Positions 8,866 through 19,003 of a DNA stretch of 64,000 bases are shown one piece after another. Made by a program: the position numbers and the translations under genes. Within the stretch, counting starts at the first letter, position 1. Every line of letters begins with the position of its first letter. Source of the stretch: Roseovarius amoyensis (GTDB lineage: Bacteria; Pseudomonadota; Alphaproteobacteria; Rhodobacterales; Rhodobacteraceae); assembly GCF_003260265.1 (NCBI RefSeq), contig NZ_QITQ01000002.1, positions 248,001 through 312,000 on the forward strand. Reading direction: 5' to 3'. Under the pieces are notes generated by a model. That model was not told the origin of the DNA. It was given only the letters and a program-made list of their open reading frames with translations, and did no database searches.

Positions 8866-9588
8866 TCAGGCAAAGAACTGTGCCCCGTTGGCGGTAATTG
8901 TCGATCCGTTGATGAACTGGGCATCATCCGAGGTCAGGAAGGTCACGCAGCGGGCGATTTCTTCGGGCTCGCCCAATCGACCGGTCGGGATCTGGGCGAT
9001 GATAGCCTCGCGCACCTTTTCGGGAACAGCCATCACCATTTCGGTGGCGATATAGCCGGGGCACACGGCGTTGGCGGTGATGCCGCTGCGCGCGCCCTCT
9101 TGCGCCAGAGAGCGGATGATGCCGAGGTCGCCCGCCTTGGTGGCGGCATAGTTGACCTGGGCAAACTGGCCCTTCTGCCCGTTGATCGAGCTGATGACGA
9201 CCACGCGGCCGAACTTGCGTTCGCGCATGCCGGGCCACACCGGGTGGATCGTGTTGAACACGCCGGTCAGGTTGGTGTCGATGACTTCGCGCCACTGTTC
9301 GGGGGTCATCTTGTGGAAAGGCGCGTCGCGGGTGATGCCGGCGTTGGCCACGACGATGTCGATCGGGCCAAGCTCTGCCTCGACCTTGGCGATGCCGGCC
9401 TTCGACGCCTCGTAGTCGGCCACGTTCCACTTATAGGTCTCGATGCCGGTTGCCTTGGTAAAGGCCGCCGCCTTTTCGTCATTGCCGGCATAGGTGGCGG
9501 CGACGGTGCATCCTTCGGCCTTCAACGCCTTGGAAATGGCCTCGCCAATGCCGCGTGTGCCGCCGGTAACAAGTGCAACTCTTGCCAT
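8866..9588 (-). CDS. phaB: Acetoacetyl-CoA reductase
   Basis: NADPH-dependent reduction of acetoacetyl-CoA to (R)-3-hydroxybutyryl-CoA, the second step of polyhydroxybutyrate synthesis. The 240-residue short-chain dehydrogenase has the cofactor motif TGGTRGIGEA at the N terminus, the NAG motif, the catalytic S..Y..K set (SSINGQKGQFAQVNYAATKAG) and a FINGSTITANG C terminus. It starts at 9588 after a GGAGG site. phaA is upstream on the same strand, separated by 383 bp, so phaB may have its own promoter. No PHA synthase gene is in the window. Confidence 0.95.
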   Translation of the reverse strand: MARVALVTGGTRGIGEAISKALKAEGCTVAATYAGNDEKAAAFTKATGIETYKWNVADYEASKAGIAKVEAELGPIDIVVANAGITRDAPFHKMTPEQWREVIDTNLTGVFNTIHPVWPGMRERKFGRVVVISSINGQKGQFAQVNYAATKAGDLGIIRSLAQEGARSGITANAVCPGYIATEMVMAVPEKVREAIIAQIPTGRLGEPEEIARCVTFLTSDDAQFINGSTITANGAQFFA

Positions 9589-9971
9589 GGAATCCTCCGT
9601 CCGTTTGTATGTGGCCTGATTGTTTTGTTACGTTGTCATGCCTGGAAGCGCAATAATGTTGCGGAAACTATTTCAATTTTTTGTTGAGATTCCTCATCAC
9701 AATAGCGATGCTGGCGAGAATCCGCCTGTTGGTCAACACGAACGGGACCGGACAGCGCAATGCCGCGCGCCGGGCGATACCAGCCGTGTTTTGCCGTGTC
9801 GGTGTTGTGTGGGGGGGGCGGCGGCAAGATACCTGCGCCACGTGGCCGGGCGCTGCCGGGATATTGACCACAATCCCGCCGCCGGGCGGCGGAATCATGC
9901 AAGGTATTGTCAGGGACAACCTCGCCACGCGCGGCACCATGATCCCACCTGAGCCGTTGCCGGATGGGGGG
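9589..9971. other. 383-bp intergenic region between phaA and phaB
   Basis: No credible gene is present. The part next to phaB (about 9620-9720) is unusually AT-rich for this window and includes a run of six T. It holds the inverted repeat listed at 9649-9663. A GC-only hairpin with 7-bp arms (CCGCCGC and GCGGCGG, 9876-9892) lies about 80 bp past the phaA stop, without a T-run. Small open frames here lack family resemblance or a good ribosome-binding site. Confidence 0.6.
9649..9663. promoter_or_regulatory. Inverted repeat upstream of phaB, possible operator
   Basis: CGCAA and TTGCG arms flank a 5-base centre, about 61 bases upstream of the phaB start in the AT-rich stretch. The PHA regulator PhaR of related bacteria is known to bind TGC-rich sites, so this is a candidate site, but the match is short and the assignment is inference. 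Confidence 0.3.
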
Positions 9972-11147
9972 TTACGGGCGTTCCAGGCACATGGCAACGC
10001 CCATGCCGCCGCCGATGCACAGCGTGGCGAGGCCCTTCTTGGCGTCGCGCCGCTGCATCTCGAACAGCATGGTGTTGAGGATGCGCGCGCCGCTGGCGCC
10101 GATGGGGTGGCCGATGGCGATGGCGCCGCCGTTCACGTTCACGACCTCGGGGTTCCAGCCCATGTCCTTGTTGACCGCGCAGGCCTGGGCGGCAAAAGCC
10201 TCGTTTGCCTCGACCAAGTCCAGGTCCTCGGCCTTCCATCCGGCCTTTTCCAGCGCCTTTCGGCTGGCGCTGATCGGGCCCACGCCCATGATCGAGGGGT
10301 CGACCCCGGCCGTGGCGTAGGAGGCGATGCGCGCCATCGGCTCGATGCCGCGCTTTTCGGCCTCGTCCGCGCTCATCAGCAGGACGGCGGCAGCGCCGTC
10401 ATTGATGCCACTGGCGTTGCCAGCGGTGACGGAACCGTCCTTGACAAAGGCGGGGCGCAGTTTCTGCATCGCCTCGATGGTGACGCCGTGGCGGATATAT
10501 TCGTCCTTGTCGACCACGATGTCGCCCTTGCGGGTCTTGATGGTAAAGGCGACCACCTCGTCGTCGAAGCGGCCGGCCTTCTGCGCGGCTTCGGCCTTGT
10601 TCTGGCTGGCGACGGCGAATTCGTCCTGTTGTTCGCGGCTGATCTGCCATTTTTCGGCGACGTTCTCGGCTGTCTGGCCCATGTGGTAGCCGTTGAAGGC
10701 GTCCCACAGCCCGTCGCGGATCATGGTGTCGATGTATTTCATGTCGCCCATCTTGTGGCCGGCGCGCAGGTTGGCGGCGTGGGGCGAAAGGGTCATGTTT
10801 TCCTGGCCGCCGGCGGCGACGATCTGGGCATCGCCGAGCTGGATGTGCTGGGCGCCCAGCGCCACAGCCCGCAGGCCCGAACCGCAGACCTGGTTGATGC
10901 CCCAAGCCGCCGATTCGATCGGCAGGCCGGCGTTGATGTGGGCCTGGCGGGCGGGGTTTTGCCCTTGCGCCGCGGTCAGCACCTGGCCGAGGATGGTTTC
11001 CGACACTTCGGCCTTTTCGATGCCGGCGCGGGCGACGATGGCCTCCAGCACGGCGGCGCCGAGGTCGTGCGCCGGGGTGTTGGCGAACGCGCCGTTGAAC
11101 GAACCGACGGCGGTGCGCGCCGCGGATGCGATGACGATGTTGGTCAT
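9972..11147 (-). CDS. phaA: Acetyl-CoA C-acetyltransferase (beta-ketothiolase)
   Basis: Joins two acetyl-CoA into acetoacetyl-CoA, the first step of polyhydroxybutyrate synthesis and a reversible thiolase in ketone and fatty-acid metabolism. The 391-residue protein has the nucleophile loop [10 protein letters not shown] near residue 88, the [19 protein letters not shown] motif with the catalytic histidine, and the C-terminal CIGGGMG(V) motif with the second cysteine. The frame is open to 11198, but the ATG at 11147 follows a GGAGGAAG site and fits the family N terminus [15 protein letters not shown]. Its reductase partner phaB lies downstream. Confidence 0.96.
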   Translation of the reverse strand: MTNIVIASAARTAVGSFNGAFANTPAHDLGAAVLEAIVARAGIEKAEVSETILGQVLTAAQGQNPARQAHINAGLPIESAAWGINQVCGSGLRAVALGAQHIQLGDAQIVAAGGQENMTLSPHAANLRAGHKMGDMKYIDTMIRDGLWDAFNGYHMGQTAENVAEKWQISREQQDEFAVASQNKAEAAQKAGRFDDEVVAFTIKTRKGDIVVDKDEYIRHGVTIEAMQKLRPAFVKDGSVTAGNASGINDGAAAVLLMSADEAEKRGIEPMARIASYATAGVDPSIMGVGPISASRKALEKAGWKAEDLDLVEANEAFAAQACAVNKDMGWNPEVVNVNGGAIAIGHPIGASGARILNTMLFEMQRRDAKKGLATLCIGGGMGVAMCLERP

Positions 11148-11322
11148 GATCTTCCTCCACCAGGTGTGAGCATGGGCGCGGAAGCCGTTGGAAATCACAT
11201 CCGAAGTGTCCCGGTCGCCTCGCCGTTGCCAAAGATCTTACCGTATACGCCGCGATGCGGCAACGGTAGGATTGTCACATTGGGGCGAGCCGGCGGTTGC
11301 GGGCCTGCCGTGGAACGAAAGC

Positions 11323-12168
11323 TCAGGCGGTGACGCTGTTCCAGGCGTTTTCATCCCAGGGCGGGCGGATGGTGGGGGCACCGAAATAATACCCCTGCAG
11401 ACAGTCCATCCCCATATCGGCAAGATAGGCCGCGTCCTCGGCCGTTTCGACGTTTTCAGCGACGCAGACCATGTCGAACTGCTGCGCGATGGACAAGAGC
11501 GCGGCGGTCAGGATCTGGTTGTCGGGGTCGTGCGCCACCCCGCGGATGAACTGGCCATCGACTTTGAGGATGTCGAAATAAAACTGCTTGAGGTAGCGGA
11601 AAGAGGTATAGCCCGACCCGAAATCATCGAGCGCAAAGCTGATCCCCTGCCGTTGCAGGCCGCTCATAAAGCTGACCACCAGTTCCGGCACCAATATGGC
11701 CGAGTTTTCGGTGATCTCTAGGATCAGGCGCTCGCCCGCGGTCGGATCGCCCTGCAGGCCCTGGTGCAGGATGTCGTTCCAGCGCCCGTAGCCGATGGAC
11801 CGGGCCGACATGTTGATTGCCAGCCGCAGGTCGGGGTATTCGTGCATCGCACGCAGCCCCTGTTCCAGCGCGATGCAGTCGATCAGCCGCCCGGTTTCGG
11901 TTGCTTCGATCTCGGATATGAAATCCTGTGCCGGGATAATACGGCCGGTGTCGTCCATCACCCGGATGAGCCCTTCGTAGAACGCCGGGCGGGCGGGGTC
12001 GCCGGCGGGAACGACCGACTGATAGGCCAGCATCGCGCGGCCCTTGCGCACCGCGCCATCGACCATCTGAACGACTAACCGGTCGCGGCTGGTCACCGCG
12101 AAATTCAGCGGGCTGTCGTGGCCCGCCGGAATGTCGGACCATATCCCCGAATCGTCCCGCATGAGCAT
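11323..12168 (-). CDS. EAL-domain protein, likely cyclic-di-GMP phosphodiesterase
   Basis: A 281-residue stand-alone EAL domain without sensory, GGDEF or membrane segments. Residues expected for metal and cyclic-di-GMP binding are present: E65 in EGLIR (the EAL signature), N119 in NMS, E151/E154 in EITE, D181-D182 in DDFGSGYTS, K202 in KVDGQFI, and E238/E241 in AENVE. Catalysis (cyclic-di-GMP to pGpG) is therefore plausible. The signature is EGL rather than EAL and AENVE replaces AEGVE, both tolerated variants. It lies 175 bp upstream of phaA on the same strand and diverges from tag; a link to polyhydroxybutyrate control is not shown. Confidence 0.88.
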   Translation of the reverse strand: MLMRDDSGIWSDIPAGHDSPLNFAVTSRDRLVVQMVDGAVRKGRAMLAYQSVVPAGDPARPAFYEGLIRVMDDTGRIIPAQDFISEIEATETGRLIDCIALEQGLRAMHEYPDLRLAINMSARSIGYGRWNDILHQGLQGDPTAGERLILEITENSAILVPELVVSFMSGLQRQGISFALDDFGSGYTSFRYLKQFYFDILKVDGQFIRGVAHDPDNQILTAALLSIAQQFDMVCVAENVETAEDAAYLADMGMDCLQGYYFGAPTIRPPWDENAWNSVTA

Positions 12169-12274
12169 GCTCCGTTCTTCGTGCGCTTCACAGGCTGGGG
12201 CCGAGCGGCTAATGAATCCTTAAAGTGCGGATTTTAGAGATCCGGCGGCGAAAACGGCAAAAAGGCAGGGTGCG

Positions 12275-12847
12275 ATGGCGGAAAGATGCGGCTGGGTGGG
12301 GGCCGATCCCATCTACGAGGTCTATCACGACACCGAATGGGGCGTGCCCGAATACGACAGCCGCGCGCTGTGGGAAAAGCTGGTTCTCGACGGGTTCCAG
12401 GCGGGGCTGAGCTGGATCACGATCCTGCGCAAGCGTGACAATTTCCGCGCGGCTTTCCAAGGCTTTGATCCGTATGTCATCGCCGGCTGGGGCGAGGCCG
12501 AGGTCACCCGCCTGCTGGCCGATCCGGGCATCGTCCGGCACCGGGGCAAGATCGAGGCGACGATCACCAATGCGCGCGCCTGGACCGCGATAGAGGCCGA
12601 AGGCGGCTTTGACCGTTATCTGTGGGACCATGTCGACGGCAAGCCGATCCAGAACCGCTGGCGCAGCCTGGATGAGGTGCCGACCGAGACCGATATTTCC
12701 CGCGCAATCTCGAAGGATTTGAAGAAAAAGGGCTTCAAGTTCTGTGGGCCCACCATCGTTTATGCCTTCATGCAGGCGGTTGGGATGGTCAACGACCACC
12801 TGGTGAGTTGCCCGTGCCATGAGAGCGTGGCGCGGCTGGGGCGATAG
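12275..12847 (+). CDS. tag: DNA-3-methyladenine glycosylase I
   Basis: Removes 3-methyladenine from alkylated DNA, starting base-excision repair. The 190-residue protein shows the Tag pattern. The zinc site is formed by an N-terminal Cys (C5) and the His of YHDTEWG, with the C-terminal [12 protein letters not shown] segment supplying the remaining His and Cys. In between lie DGFQAGLSW and the helix-hairpin region. Length matches E. coli Tag. An AGGCAGGG ribosome-binding site precedes the ATG. It diverges from the EAL gene across about 106 bp. Confidence 0.94.
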   Translation: MAERCGWVGADPIYEVYHDTEWGVPEYDSRALWEKLVLDGFQAGLSWITILRKRDNFRAAFQGFDPYVIAGWGEAEVTRLLADPGIVRHRGKIEATITNARAWTAIEAEGGFDRYLWDHVDGKPIQNRWRSLDEVPTETDISRAISKDLKKKGFKFCGPTIVYAFMQAVGMVNDHLVSCPCHESVARLGR

Positions 12848-12977
12848 CACGGCGTCTTCGGCGCTGTTCGCGCGGGTGGCGGATTGCCCTCTACGTGCCT
12901 GCGTCCCCCCGCGAAACATTTTGGAATCGTCCCACATGTCCTATATGGGAGGCCATCCGCCCAAAGGATTGCCCGCG

Positions 12978-14156
12978 ATGACCGACGCCGCCCCCATCAC
13001 CCAGGATGTGCTGACCATCCCCCGAAAGCTGCCCGAAGGGCCAGTGAACCTGGTCGGGCTGACCCGCGAGGGGCTGCGCGCGGCGCTGATCGAGCATGGC
13101 ACCCCGGAAAAACAGGCCCGCATGCGCGTTGATCAGATCTGGCAGTGGATCTACCAGTGGGGCGAGCGCGACTTTCACGCCATGACCAACCTGTCCAAGG
13201 CCTATCGCGCCGAACTGGCGGATAATTTCGTCATCGAGATACCCGAGCTGGTCGACCGCCAGGTCAGTGCCGATGGCACCCGCAAATACCTTGTCCGTAT
13301 CGCCGGCGGGCACGAGGTCGAGGTGGTCTATATCCCCGAAGAGGATCGCGGCACCCTGTGCATCTCGTCCCAGGTGGGGTGCACGCTGACCTGTTCGTTC
13401 TGCCACACCGGCACGCAGAAACTGGTGCGCAACCTGACCGCGGCCGAGATCGTGGGCCAGATCATGATGGCGCGCGACGACCTGGACGAATGGCCGCGCC
13501 GGGGCGAAGGTACGGGCGAACGCCCCCGTTTGCTGAGCAACATCGTGCTGATGGGCATGGGCGAGCCGCTTTACAATTTCGAGAACGTGCGCGACGCGAT
13601 GAAGATCGCCATGGATGGCGAGGGCATCAGCCTCAGCCGCCGGCGGATCACGCTGTCGACCAGCGGCGTGGTGCCCGAGATCGCCAAGACGGCCGAGGAA
13701 ATCGGCTGTATGCTGGCGGTCAGCTTTCACGCCACCACCGACGAGGTGCGCGACAAGCTGGTGCCGATCAACAAGAAATGGAACATCGCGGCGCTGCTGG
13801 ATGCGCTGCGGGAATATCCCAAGGTGTCGAACTCCGAACGGATCACCTTTGAATACGTGATGCTGAAGGGCGTGAACGACAGTGATGCCGATGCCCGCCG
13901 CCTGGTGCAGCTGATCAAGGGCATCCCGGCCAAGATCAACCTGATCCCCTTCAACGAATGGCCCGGCGCACCCTATCAGCGGTCCGACTGGAACCGGATC
14001 GAGAAATTCGCCGACATCATCTACAAGGCCGGCTATGCCAGCCCGATCCGCACCCCGCGTGGTGAAGACATCATGGCCGCCTGCGGCCAGCTGAAATCGG
14101 CCAGCGAACGTGTCCGCAAGGCGCGGCGGCAGGTCGGGGCCGTGCCCGCCCCGTGA
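12978..14156 (+). CDS. rlmN: 23S rRNA (adenine2503-C2)/tRNA A37 methyltransferase RlmN
   Basis: Radical-SAM enzyme adding the C2 methyl group to A2503 of 23S rRNA and A37 of some tRNAs. The 392-residue protein has the radical-SAM cluster motif C135-xxx-C139-xx-C142, the GMGEPLYNF motif, LSTSGVVP, and a C-terminal CGQL cysteine needed for the methyl-transfer mechanism. The frame is open from 12819, but the ATG at 12978 follows AAAGGA and matches the family start region. Its TGA overlaps the GTG of the amidoligase gene by 4 bases, tying it to the next two genes. Confidence 0.95.
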   Translation: MTDAAPITQDVLTIPRKLPEGPVNLVGLTREGLRAALIEHGTPEKQARMRVDQIWQWIYQWGERDFHAMTNLSKAYRAELADNFVIEIPELVDRQVSADGTRKYLVRIAGGHEVEVVYIPEEDRGTLCISSQVGCTLTCSFCHTGTQKLVRNLTAAEIVGQIMMARDDLDEWPRRGEGTGERPRLLSNIVLMGMGEPLYNFENVRDAMKIAMDGEGISLSRRRITLSTSGVVPEIAKTAEEIGCMLAVSFHATTDEVRDKLVPINKKWNIAALLDALREYPKVSNSERITFEYVMLKGVNDSDADARRLVQLIKGIPAKINLIPFNEWPGAPYQRSDWNRIEKFADIIYKAGYASPIRTPRGEDIMAACGQLKSASERVRKARRQVGAVPAP

Positions 14157-15142
14157 AAGATGATCGTTTCGCGCCGCTGCCCGTGCCCCTGAACGCCCTG
14201 GGGCGCCCGCGCCTGACCGGGGTCGAGATCGAACTGGGCGGGGTGGACGAGGCAGCCTGTGCCACGCTCTGCGCCCGGCACCTGGGTGGCGTCGCCTGCC
14301 AGGTGGACGAGACGATCTGGCGTGTCGAGGATACGCGGATAGGTATGCTCAAGGTCTATCTCGACACCGCGTTGCGCCATGCTGATAAATCGGCGTTACG
14401 GGATGCGGCGCTGTCGCTGGGGCGTGAGCTGGTACCGGTCGAGATCGTAACCGAACCGCTGGACCGCGACGGGTTGATCGCGCTTGACGGTCTGCGCGAG
14501 GAATTGCGCCTTGCCGGCGCGGTGGGCAGCGGCGGCGGGCTGTTCTTTGGCTTCGGGGTGCATCTGAATGTCGAGATCGCCGCTGAAACCGCCGGCGCCG
14601 TGGTGCCGCCGCTGCTGGCCTTTGCGCTGATCGAGGACTGGCTGCGCGATGCCAACCCCATCGACCAGACACGCCGGGTGCTGCCCTTTGCCTCGCCCTA
14701 CCCGACGCGGCTGGTGCAGCGGCTGGTCACTATGGGGCCCGGGGCAGACCTGCGCCATGTAATGGATGCCTATGCGCAAGAGGCCCCGTCGCGTAACTAC
14801 GGGCTGGATATGCTGCCTGTTTTTGCCCATCTGGACGCCGAACGCATCGCGCCGGTTCTGGGGGCGGCGACGTCGGCGCGTCCCGCCTATCATTTCCGCC
14901 TGCCCGACAGCCGGATCGACGACCCGGACTGGAACCTCGATCAGGAATGGCGCCGCTGGCGAACGGTCGAGCGGGTGGCGGCAGATGCCGGAATACTGGC
15001 CGAACTGTCGCGCGAATGGATGGCCCTGCATACGGGGCTGACACTGTCGCGCACCCGCTGGGCGCGGCGTTGCGGCGCGATCCTGCACGCACACGGGCTG
15101 GACGATGCCGGGGGGGCATTGCCGGGGGGCGCCGCCCAATGA
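14153..15142 (+). CDS. Amidoligase-family (Amidoligase_2, COOH-NH2 ligase) protein
   Basis: A 329-residue protein starting at GTG 14153. The N-terminal [10 protein letters not shown] is the first conserved strand of the glutamine-synthetase-like amidoligase fold (PF12224), in which the glutamates bind metal and [20 protein letters not shown] gives the conserved histidine strand, and the second half carries the conserved arginine-containing helices. Amidoligases form amide bonds between carboxylates and amines. The substrate here is unknown. The gene overlaps rlmN by GTGA and the amidohydrolase by ATGA, so all three are one operon. Family call is by motif; activity is inference. Confidence 0.8.
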   Translation: MKDDRFAPLPVPLNALGRPRLTGVEIELGGVDEAACATLCARHLGGVACQVDETIWRVEDTRIGMLKVYLDTALRHADKSALRDAALSLGRELVPVEIVTEPLDRDGLIALDGLREELRLAGAVGSGGGLFFGFGVHLNVEIAAETAGAVVPPLLAFALIEDWLRDANPIDQTRRVLPFASPYPTRLVQRLVTMGPGADLRHVMDAYAQEAPSRNYGLDMLPVFAHLDAERIAPVLGAATSARPAYHFRLPDSRIDDPDWNLDQEWRRWRTVERVAADAGILAELSREWMALHTGLTLSRTRWARRCGAILHAHGLDDAGGALPGGAAQ

Positions 15143-15849
15143 CCCGTCCGCGCATAGCCGTGACGGTGTCGCGCCGGTCGGGCTGGCGCATCTTTCCGCT
15201 TTTCGCCTTCAGCCTGTGGCTGGCCGGCGGGCGGGCGGTGCGCTGGGATGAGGACCACAAGGTCGATATCGACGGGGTCGACGGGGTGGTGATCGGCGGC
15301 GGCGACGACATCTCGCCCGACCTTTATGGCGGGCGACTGGTGGCCTCGGCCCGGTTCGATGCCGAGCGGGACGCGATGGAACGGGCGATCGTCAGGGCGG
15401 CCTTTGAAGCTAGCAAGCCGGTTCTGGGGGTCTGCCGTGGCGCGCAGATGCTGAACGTGGCGCTGGGCGGTACGCTGCACCAGGATGCCTATGGGGTCTT
15501 TGACCAAAGCCGCCGGCACCGCACCGTGCTGCCACGCAAGGATGTCCGGATAGAGCCGGGAACGCGGCTGGCCGCCATCGCCGGGCCCGGGCGCATGCGC
15601 GTCAACGCCCTGCACAGCCAGGCGGTCGACGGGTTGGGCCGGGGCCTGCGGGTGGCAGCGCGCGACCCCGGCGGCATGGTGCAGGCGGTCGAGCGTGTGC
15701 GCGAACCCTTTGCGCTGGGTGTTCAGTGGCACCCCGAACATCTGTTCTATGCCCGGCGTCAGCGTCGCCTGTTCGCGGCCCTCGTGGCGGCGGCGACGGC
15801 CGCGCACGAGCACGAGCCGCAGCTCGCCCAGGTCGATGCCAAGATGTGA
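15139..15849 (+). CDS. Class I glutamine amidotransferase-like hydrolase (Peptidase_C26, PuuD-like)
   Basis: A 236-residue class I glutamine amidotransferase domain standing alone. The catalytic triad is complete: nucleophile C99 in GVCRGAQML, and H198 with E200 in VQWHPEH. The Peptidase_C26 group includes gamma-glutamyl-gamma-aminobutyrate hydrolase PuuD, which cleaves gamma-glutamyl amide bonds. The ATG at 15139 overlaps the amidoligase stop (ATGA). The pairing of an amide-forming with an amide-cleaving enzyme suggests either a build-and-release cycle or ammonia delivery by glutamine hydrolysis to the ligase; neither is proved. Confidence 0.87.
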   Translation: MTRPRIAVTVSRRSGWRIFPLFAFSLWLAGGRAVRWDEDHKVDIDGVDGVVIGGGDDISPDLYGGRLVASARFDAERDAMERAIVRAAFEASKPVLGVCRGAQMLNVALGGTLHQDAYGVFDQSRRHRTVLPRKDVRIEPGTRLAAIAGPGRMRVNALHSQAVDGLGRGLRVAARDPGGMVQAVERVREPFALGVQWHPEHLFYARRQRRLFAALVAAATAAHEHEPQLAQVDAKM

Positions 15850-15965
15850 GCATCACCGCCTGCCGCGATGATTCCGCGCCGCCGCCGCAATTGAGCGGAA
15901 TTGTTGCCACATCCGGTGACTATCCCTGTCTTTAACGTGAAACTGGACAGAGATGCGAAACAACC

Positions 15966-16154
15966 ATGGAACGGATCGAAAGCACGAAAATCCAGGCGCT
16001 GGTGATGCGCGAACGTAATCTGGCGGTGTCCGAGCGCGAATGGCAGCATCGCCTGCGCGGCTATGGCTACGGCCTGCGCGACAGCGACGAGGGGCGGATC
16101 GTCACCTCGCTGTTGCGCGGCGACGATCTGTGCGTTCTCGCCGCCGCGGCCTGA
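15966..16154 (+). CDS. Small conserved-looking protein, function unknown
   Basis: A 62-residue, arginine-rich protein: MERIESTKIQALVMRER at the start and LLRGDDLCVLAAA at the end. It has no signal peptide or membrane segment and one cysteine near the C terminus. The upstream 116 bp are AT-richer than the flanks and could hold a promoter. I believe close relatives occur in other Rhodobacterales but cannot confirm this here. It is followed by a GC-rich hairpin at 16166. Confidence 0.65.
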   Translation: MERIESTKIQALVMRERNLAVSEREWQHRLRGYGYGLRDSDEGRIVTSLLRGDDLCVLAAAA

Positions 16155-16165
16155 ACCCGGCCTGC

Positions 16166-16187
16166 GGGGCCGCGCGACGGCGGCCCC
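16166..16187. terminator. Terminator-like hairpin between convergent genes
   Basis: A perfect 8-bp stem, GGGGCCGC and GCGGCCCC, with a 6-base loop lies between the 62-residue gene and the YHS gene, whose ends face each other. The plus side is followed by ATCTTGTT, a weak T-run. It probably ends transcription from one or both sides. Confidence 0.55.
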
Positions 16188-16212
16188 ATCTTGTTGCCAG
16201 ACAGCGAAAGGC

Positions 16213-16710
16213 TCAGTTCGCTTCGAGCTGATCTGCAGGAACGTCACGGATCTTCGCCCATTTGGCGTCGGCGTTGGCGATATGGCCGGGCACGTCACTT
16301 TGCCAGCGGCTTTGCGCCTGCTCATGCACGTTGAGATACAGCTTGCCATCCACCACGCGGAAAAGCTGCGGGTCGATGTCCAGCTTGAGCCCCATCGCCG
16401 CGCCCATGGCGCAATGCCCGCCATAGGCCGGCATGTATTTCGCAGGGTTGGTCTGGAACATGTCACGGTGCTCTGCAGAGCTGAAACGATAGGTCGCGCC
16501 GTCATGCTGCGCGGTGAACTCGTCCCTGCCCGGAACGGCGGTATCCTGCGTGAAATAGGCGACCGGATCATAGCCGTGCAGCATCACCCCGTCGGCATCG
16601 GTGTTCAGCCCGTGCGACTTGCGCGAGCCGGCGAGCGCTGGCAGCGGACTGGCCGCCAGCAGGCCGGACGCGGCAAGAACAAGGGCGGTGCGTCGCGTGA
16701 TTGTTTTCAT
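16213..16710 (-). CDS. Exported YHS-domain protein
   Basis: A 165-residue protein with an N-terminal export signal (RRTALVLAASGLLAASPLPALA, ending near residue 27). It carries two adjacent arginines, so a Tat route is possible. A YHS domain follows (GYDPVAYF, then TYRFSSAEHRDMF and NPAKYMPAYGGHCA), which in related proteins binds metals such as copper or iron. The protein is presumably periplasmic. A GAGGAA site precedes its ATG. It diverges from mtnP across 185 bp. No partner oxidase or transporter is adjacent. Confidence 0.88.
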   Translation of the reverse strand: MKTITRRTALVLAASGLLAASPLPALAGSRKSHGLNTDADGVMLHGYDPVAYFTQDTAVPGRDEFTAQHDGATYRFSSAEHRDMFQTNPAKYMPAYGGHCAMGAAMGLKLDIDPQLFRVVDGKLYLNVHEQAQSRWQSDVPGHIANADAKWAKIRDVPADQLEAN

Positions 16711-16895
16711 GGAAATTCCTCCTCGGACAGGGTTTGCGTTGTGGGCTGAAACCTCGGTGTCGTGCCCCCGGATCGCAAATCACAACCGCCCACTGGTTCG
16801 TCACGTCATGGCGAGCCGTTCGTGAAGGCGCGAAAGCCCCGTTCCATATCCTGCCGTCAGGCCCTAAGAAGGGTGCCGGGAAAGCGGAGAAAACG

Positions 16896-17768
<873 letters not shown>

Positions 17769-17813
17769 GGGGGCGCCGGGGCAATGCCCGGTCCGAACAA
17801 AAGGATGACCGCG

Positions 17814-18440
17814 ATGCCGCTTGACCTCTGGCTGACCTTCGTTGCGGCCTCGACCGCCCTGTTGCTGATCCCCGGGCCGACGGTTCTGCTGGTGCTCAGC
17901 TATGCGCTGTCACAGGGGCGGCGGGTGGCTGTCGCGTCTGCCACCGGGGTGGCGCTGGGGGACCTGATCGCGATGACGGCGTCGCTGGCGGGGCTGGGCG
18001 CGCTGGTGCTGGCCTCTGCCACGCTCTTTACGGTGTTGAAATGGGCCGGCGCCGTCTACCTGGTCTGGATGGGCATAAAGCTGTTGCGCGCGCGCGCCGC
18101 CACCGGGCTGGAGGCCCACACCCGCCCCGACAGCACCGGGCGGCATGTGTTCTGGCACGCCGCGTCGGTAACGGCGCTGAACCCCAAATCCATCGCCTTT
18201 TTCATTGCCTTCGTGCCCCAGTTCGTTCGGGTGGACAGCCCGCTGGCGCCGCAGTTCGCCATCCTGATTGCCACCTTTGTCGGGCTGGCGGCGGTGAACG
18301 CACTGGCCTATGCGCTGGCCGCCGATCGCCTGCGCCGCACCATCCGCCGCCCCGGCGTGATCACCTGGCTGACCCGCAGTGGCGGGTTGGCCCTGATCGG
18401 CATGGGCGTTCTGACCGCCACCATGCGCCGCGCCGCCTGA
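17814..18440 (+). CDS. LysE/RhtB-family amino-acid exporter
   Basis: A 208-residue inner-membrane protein with six hydrophobic segments and the LysE/RhtB signature [18 protein letters not shown] near residues 19-35, plus the [15 protein letters not shown] motif. These transporters export amino acids or homoserine lactones. Three in-frame ATGs exist (17784, 17805, 17814); the last has AAAAGG at a good distance and yields the normal N terminus, so it is chosen. It lies between mtnP and apt on the same strand; the link to adenine salvage is positional only. Confidence 0.88.
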   Translation: MPLDLWLTFVAASTALLLIPGPTVLLVLSYALSQGRRVAVASATGVALGDLIAMTASLAGLGALVLASATLFTVLKWAGAVYLVWMGIKLLRARAATGLEAHTRPDSTGRHVFWHAASVTALNPKSIAFFIAFVPQFVRVDSPLAPQFAILIATFVGLAAVNALAYALAADRLRRTIRRPGVITWLTRSGGLALIGMGVLTATMRRAA

Positions 18441-18454
18441 CCCCCGGAGACCCG

Positions 18455-18994
18455 ATGCGAAACCAGAAGACCGTCAAGGATTACATCCGCACCATCGCCG
18501 ATTTCCCGCAAGAGGGGATACTCTTTCGCGATGTCACCTCGCTCTTTGCCGATGCGCGCGGCTTTCGCATGGCTGTTGATCAGATGCTGCACCCCTGGGC
18601 CGGCCAGCCCATCGACAAGGTCGTCGGGCTTGAGGCGCGGGGCTTTATCCTGGGCGGCGCGGTGGCGCACCAGCTTTCGGTGGGCTTTGTCCCCGTGCGC
18701 AAAAAGGGCAAGCTGCCCGGCACGGTGATTTCCGAAGATTACCGCCTGGAATACGGCGAGGCGGTGGTGGAAATCCACGACGACGCCATCAAGGCGGGCG
18801 AGCGCGTGCTGGTGGTCGACGACCTGCTGGCCACCGGCGGCACCGCCGAGGCCGGCATCCGCCTGATCGAGCGCCTGGGAGGAGAGATCACCGGCTGCGC
18901 CTTCATCATAGACCTGCCCGATCTGGGCGGTCGCAAAAGGCTGGAGGCGATGGGCATGGACGTGCATGCGCTTTGCGCCTTCGAGGGGGCGTGA
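18455..18994 (+). CDS. apt: Adenine phosphoribosyltransferase
   Basis: Converts adenine and PRPP to AMP. The 179-residue protein has the PRPP-binding motif [14 protein letters not shown], the [13 protein letters not shown] loop and the [10 protein letters not shown] region near the N terminus. The ATG at 18455 follows CCCGGAGA, 14 bp after the LysE gene, consistent with co-transcription. It would consume the adenine released by mtnP upstream. Length matches the family. Confidence 0.95.
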   Translation: MRNQKTVKDYIRTIADFPQEGILFRDVTSLFADARGFRMAVDQMLHPWAGQPIDKVVGLEARGFILGGAVAHQLSVGFVPVRKKGKLPGTVISEDYRLEYGEAVVEIHDDAIKAGERVLVVDDLLATGGTAEAGIRLIERLGGEITGCAFIIDLPDLGGRKRLEAMGMDVHALCAFEGA

Positions 18995-19003
18995 GACGCG
19001 CGT

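Noticed and set aside
9876..9892. GC-only palindrome as phaA terminator
   Set aside because: Arms overlap around a 3-base loop in a CCGCC-rich run, with no T-run, so chance is likely.
9681..11333. A 550-codon plus-strand frame covering phaA
   Set aside because: phaA on the opposite strand has complete thiolase motifs and a good ribosome-binding site; the frame is a shadow.
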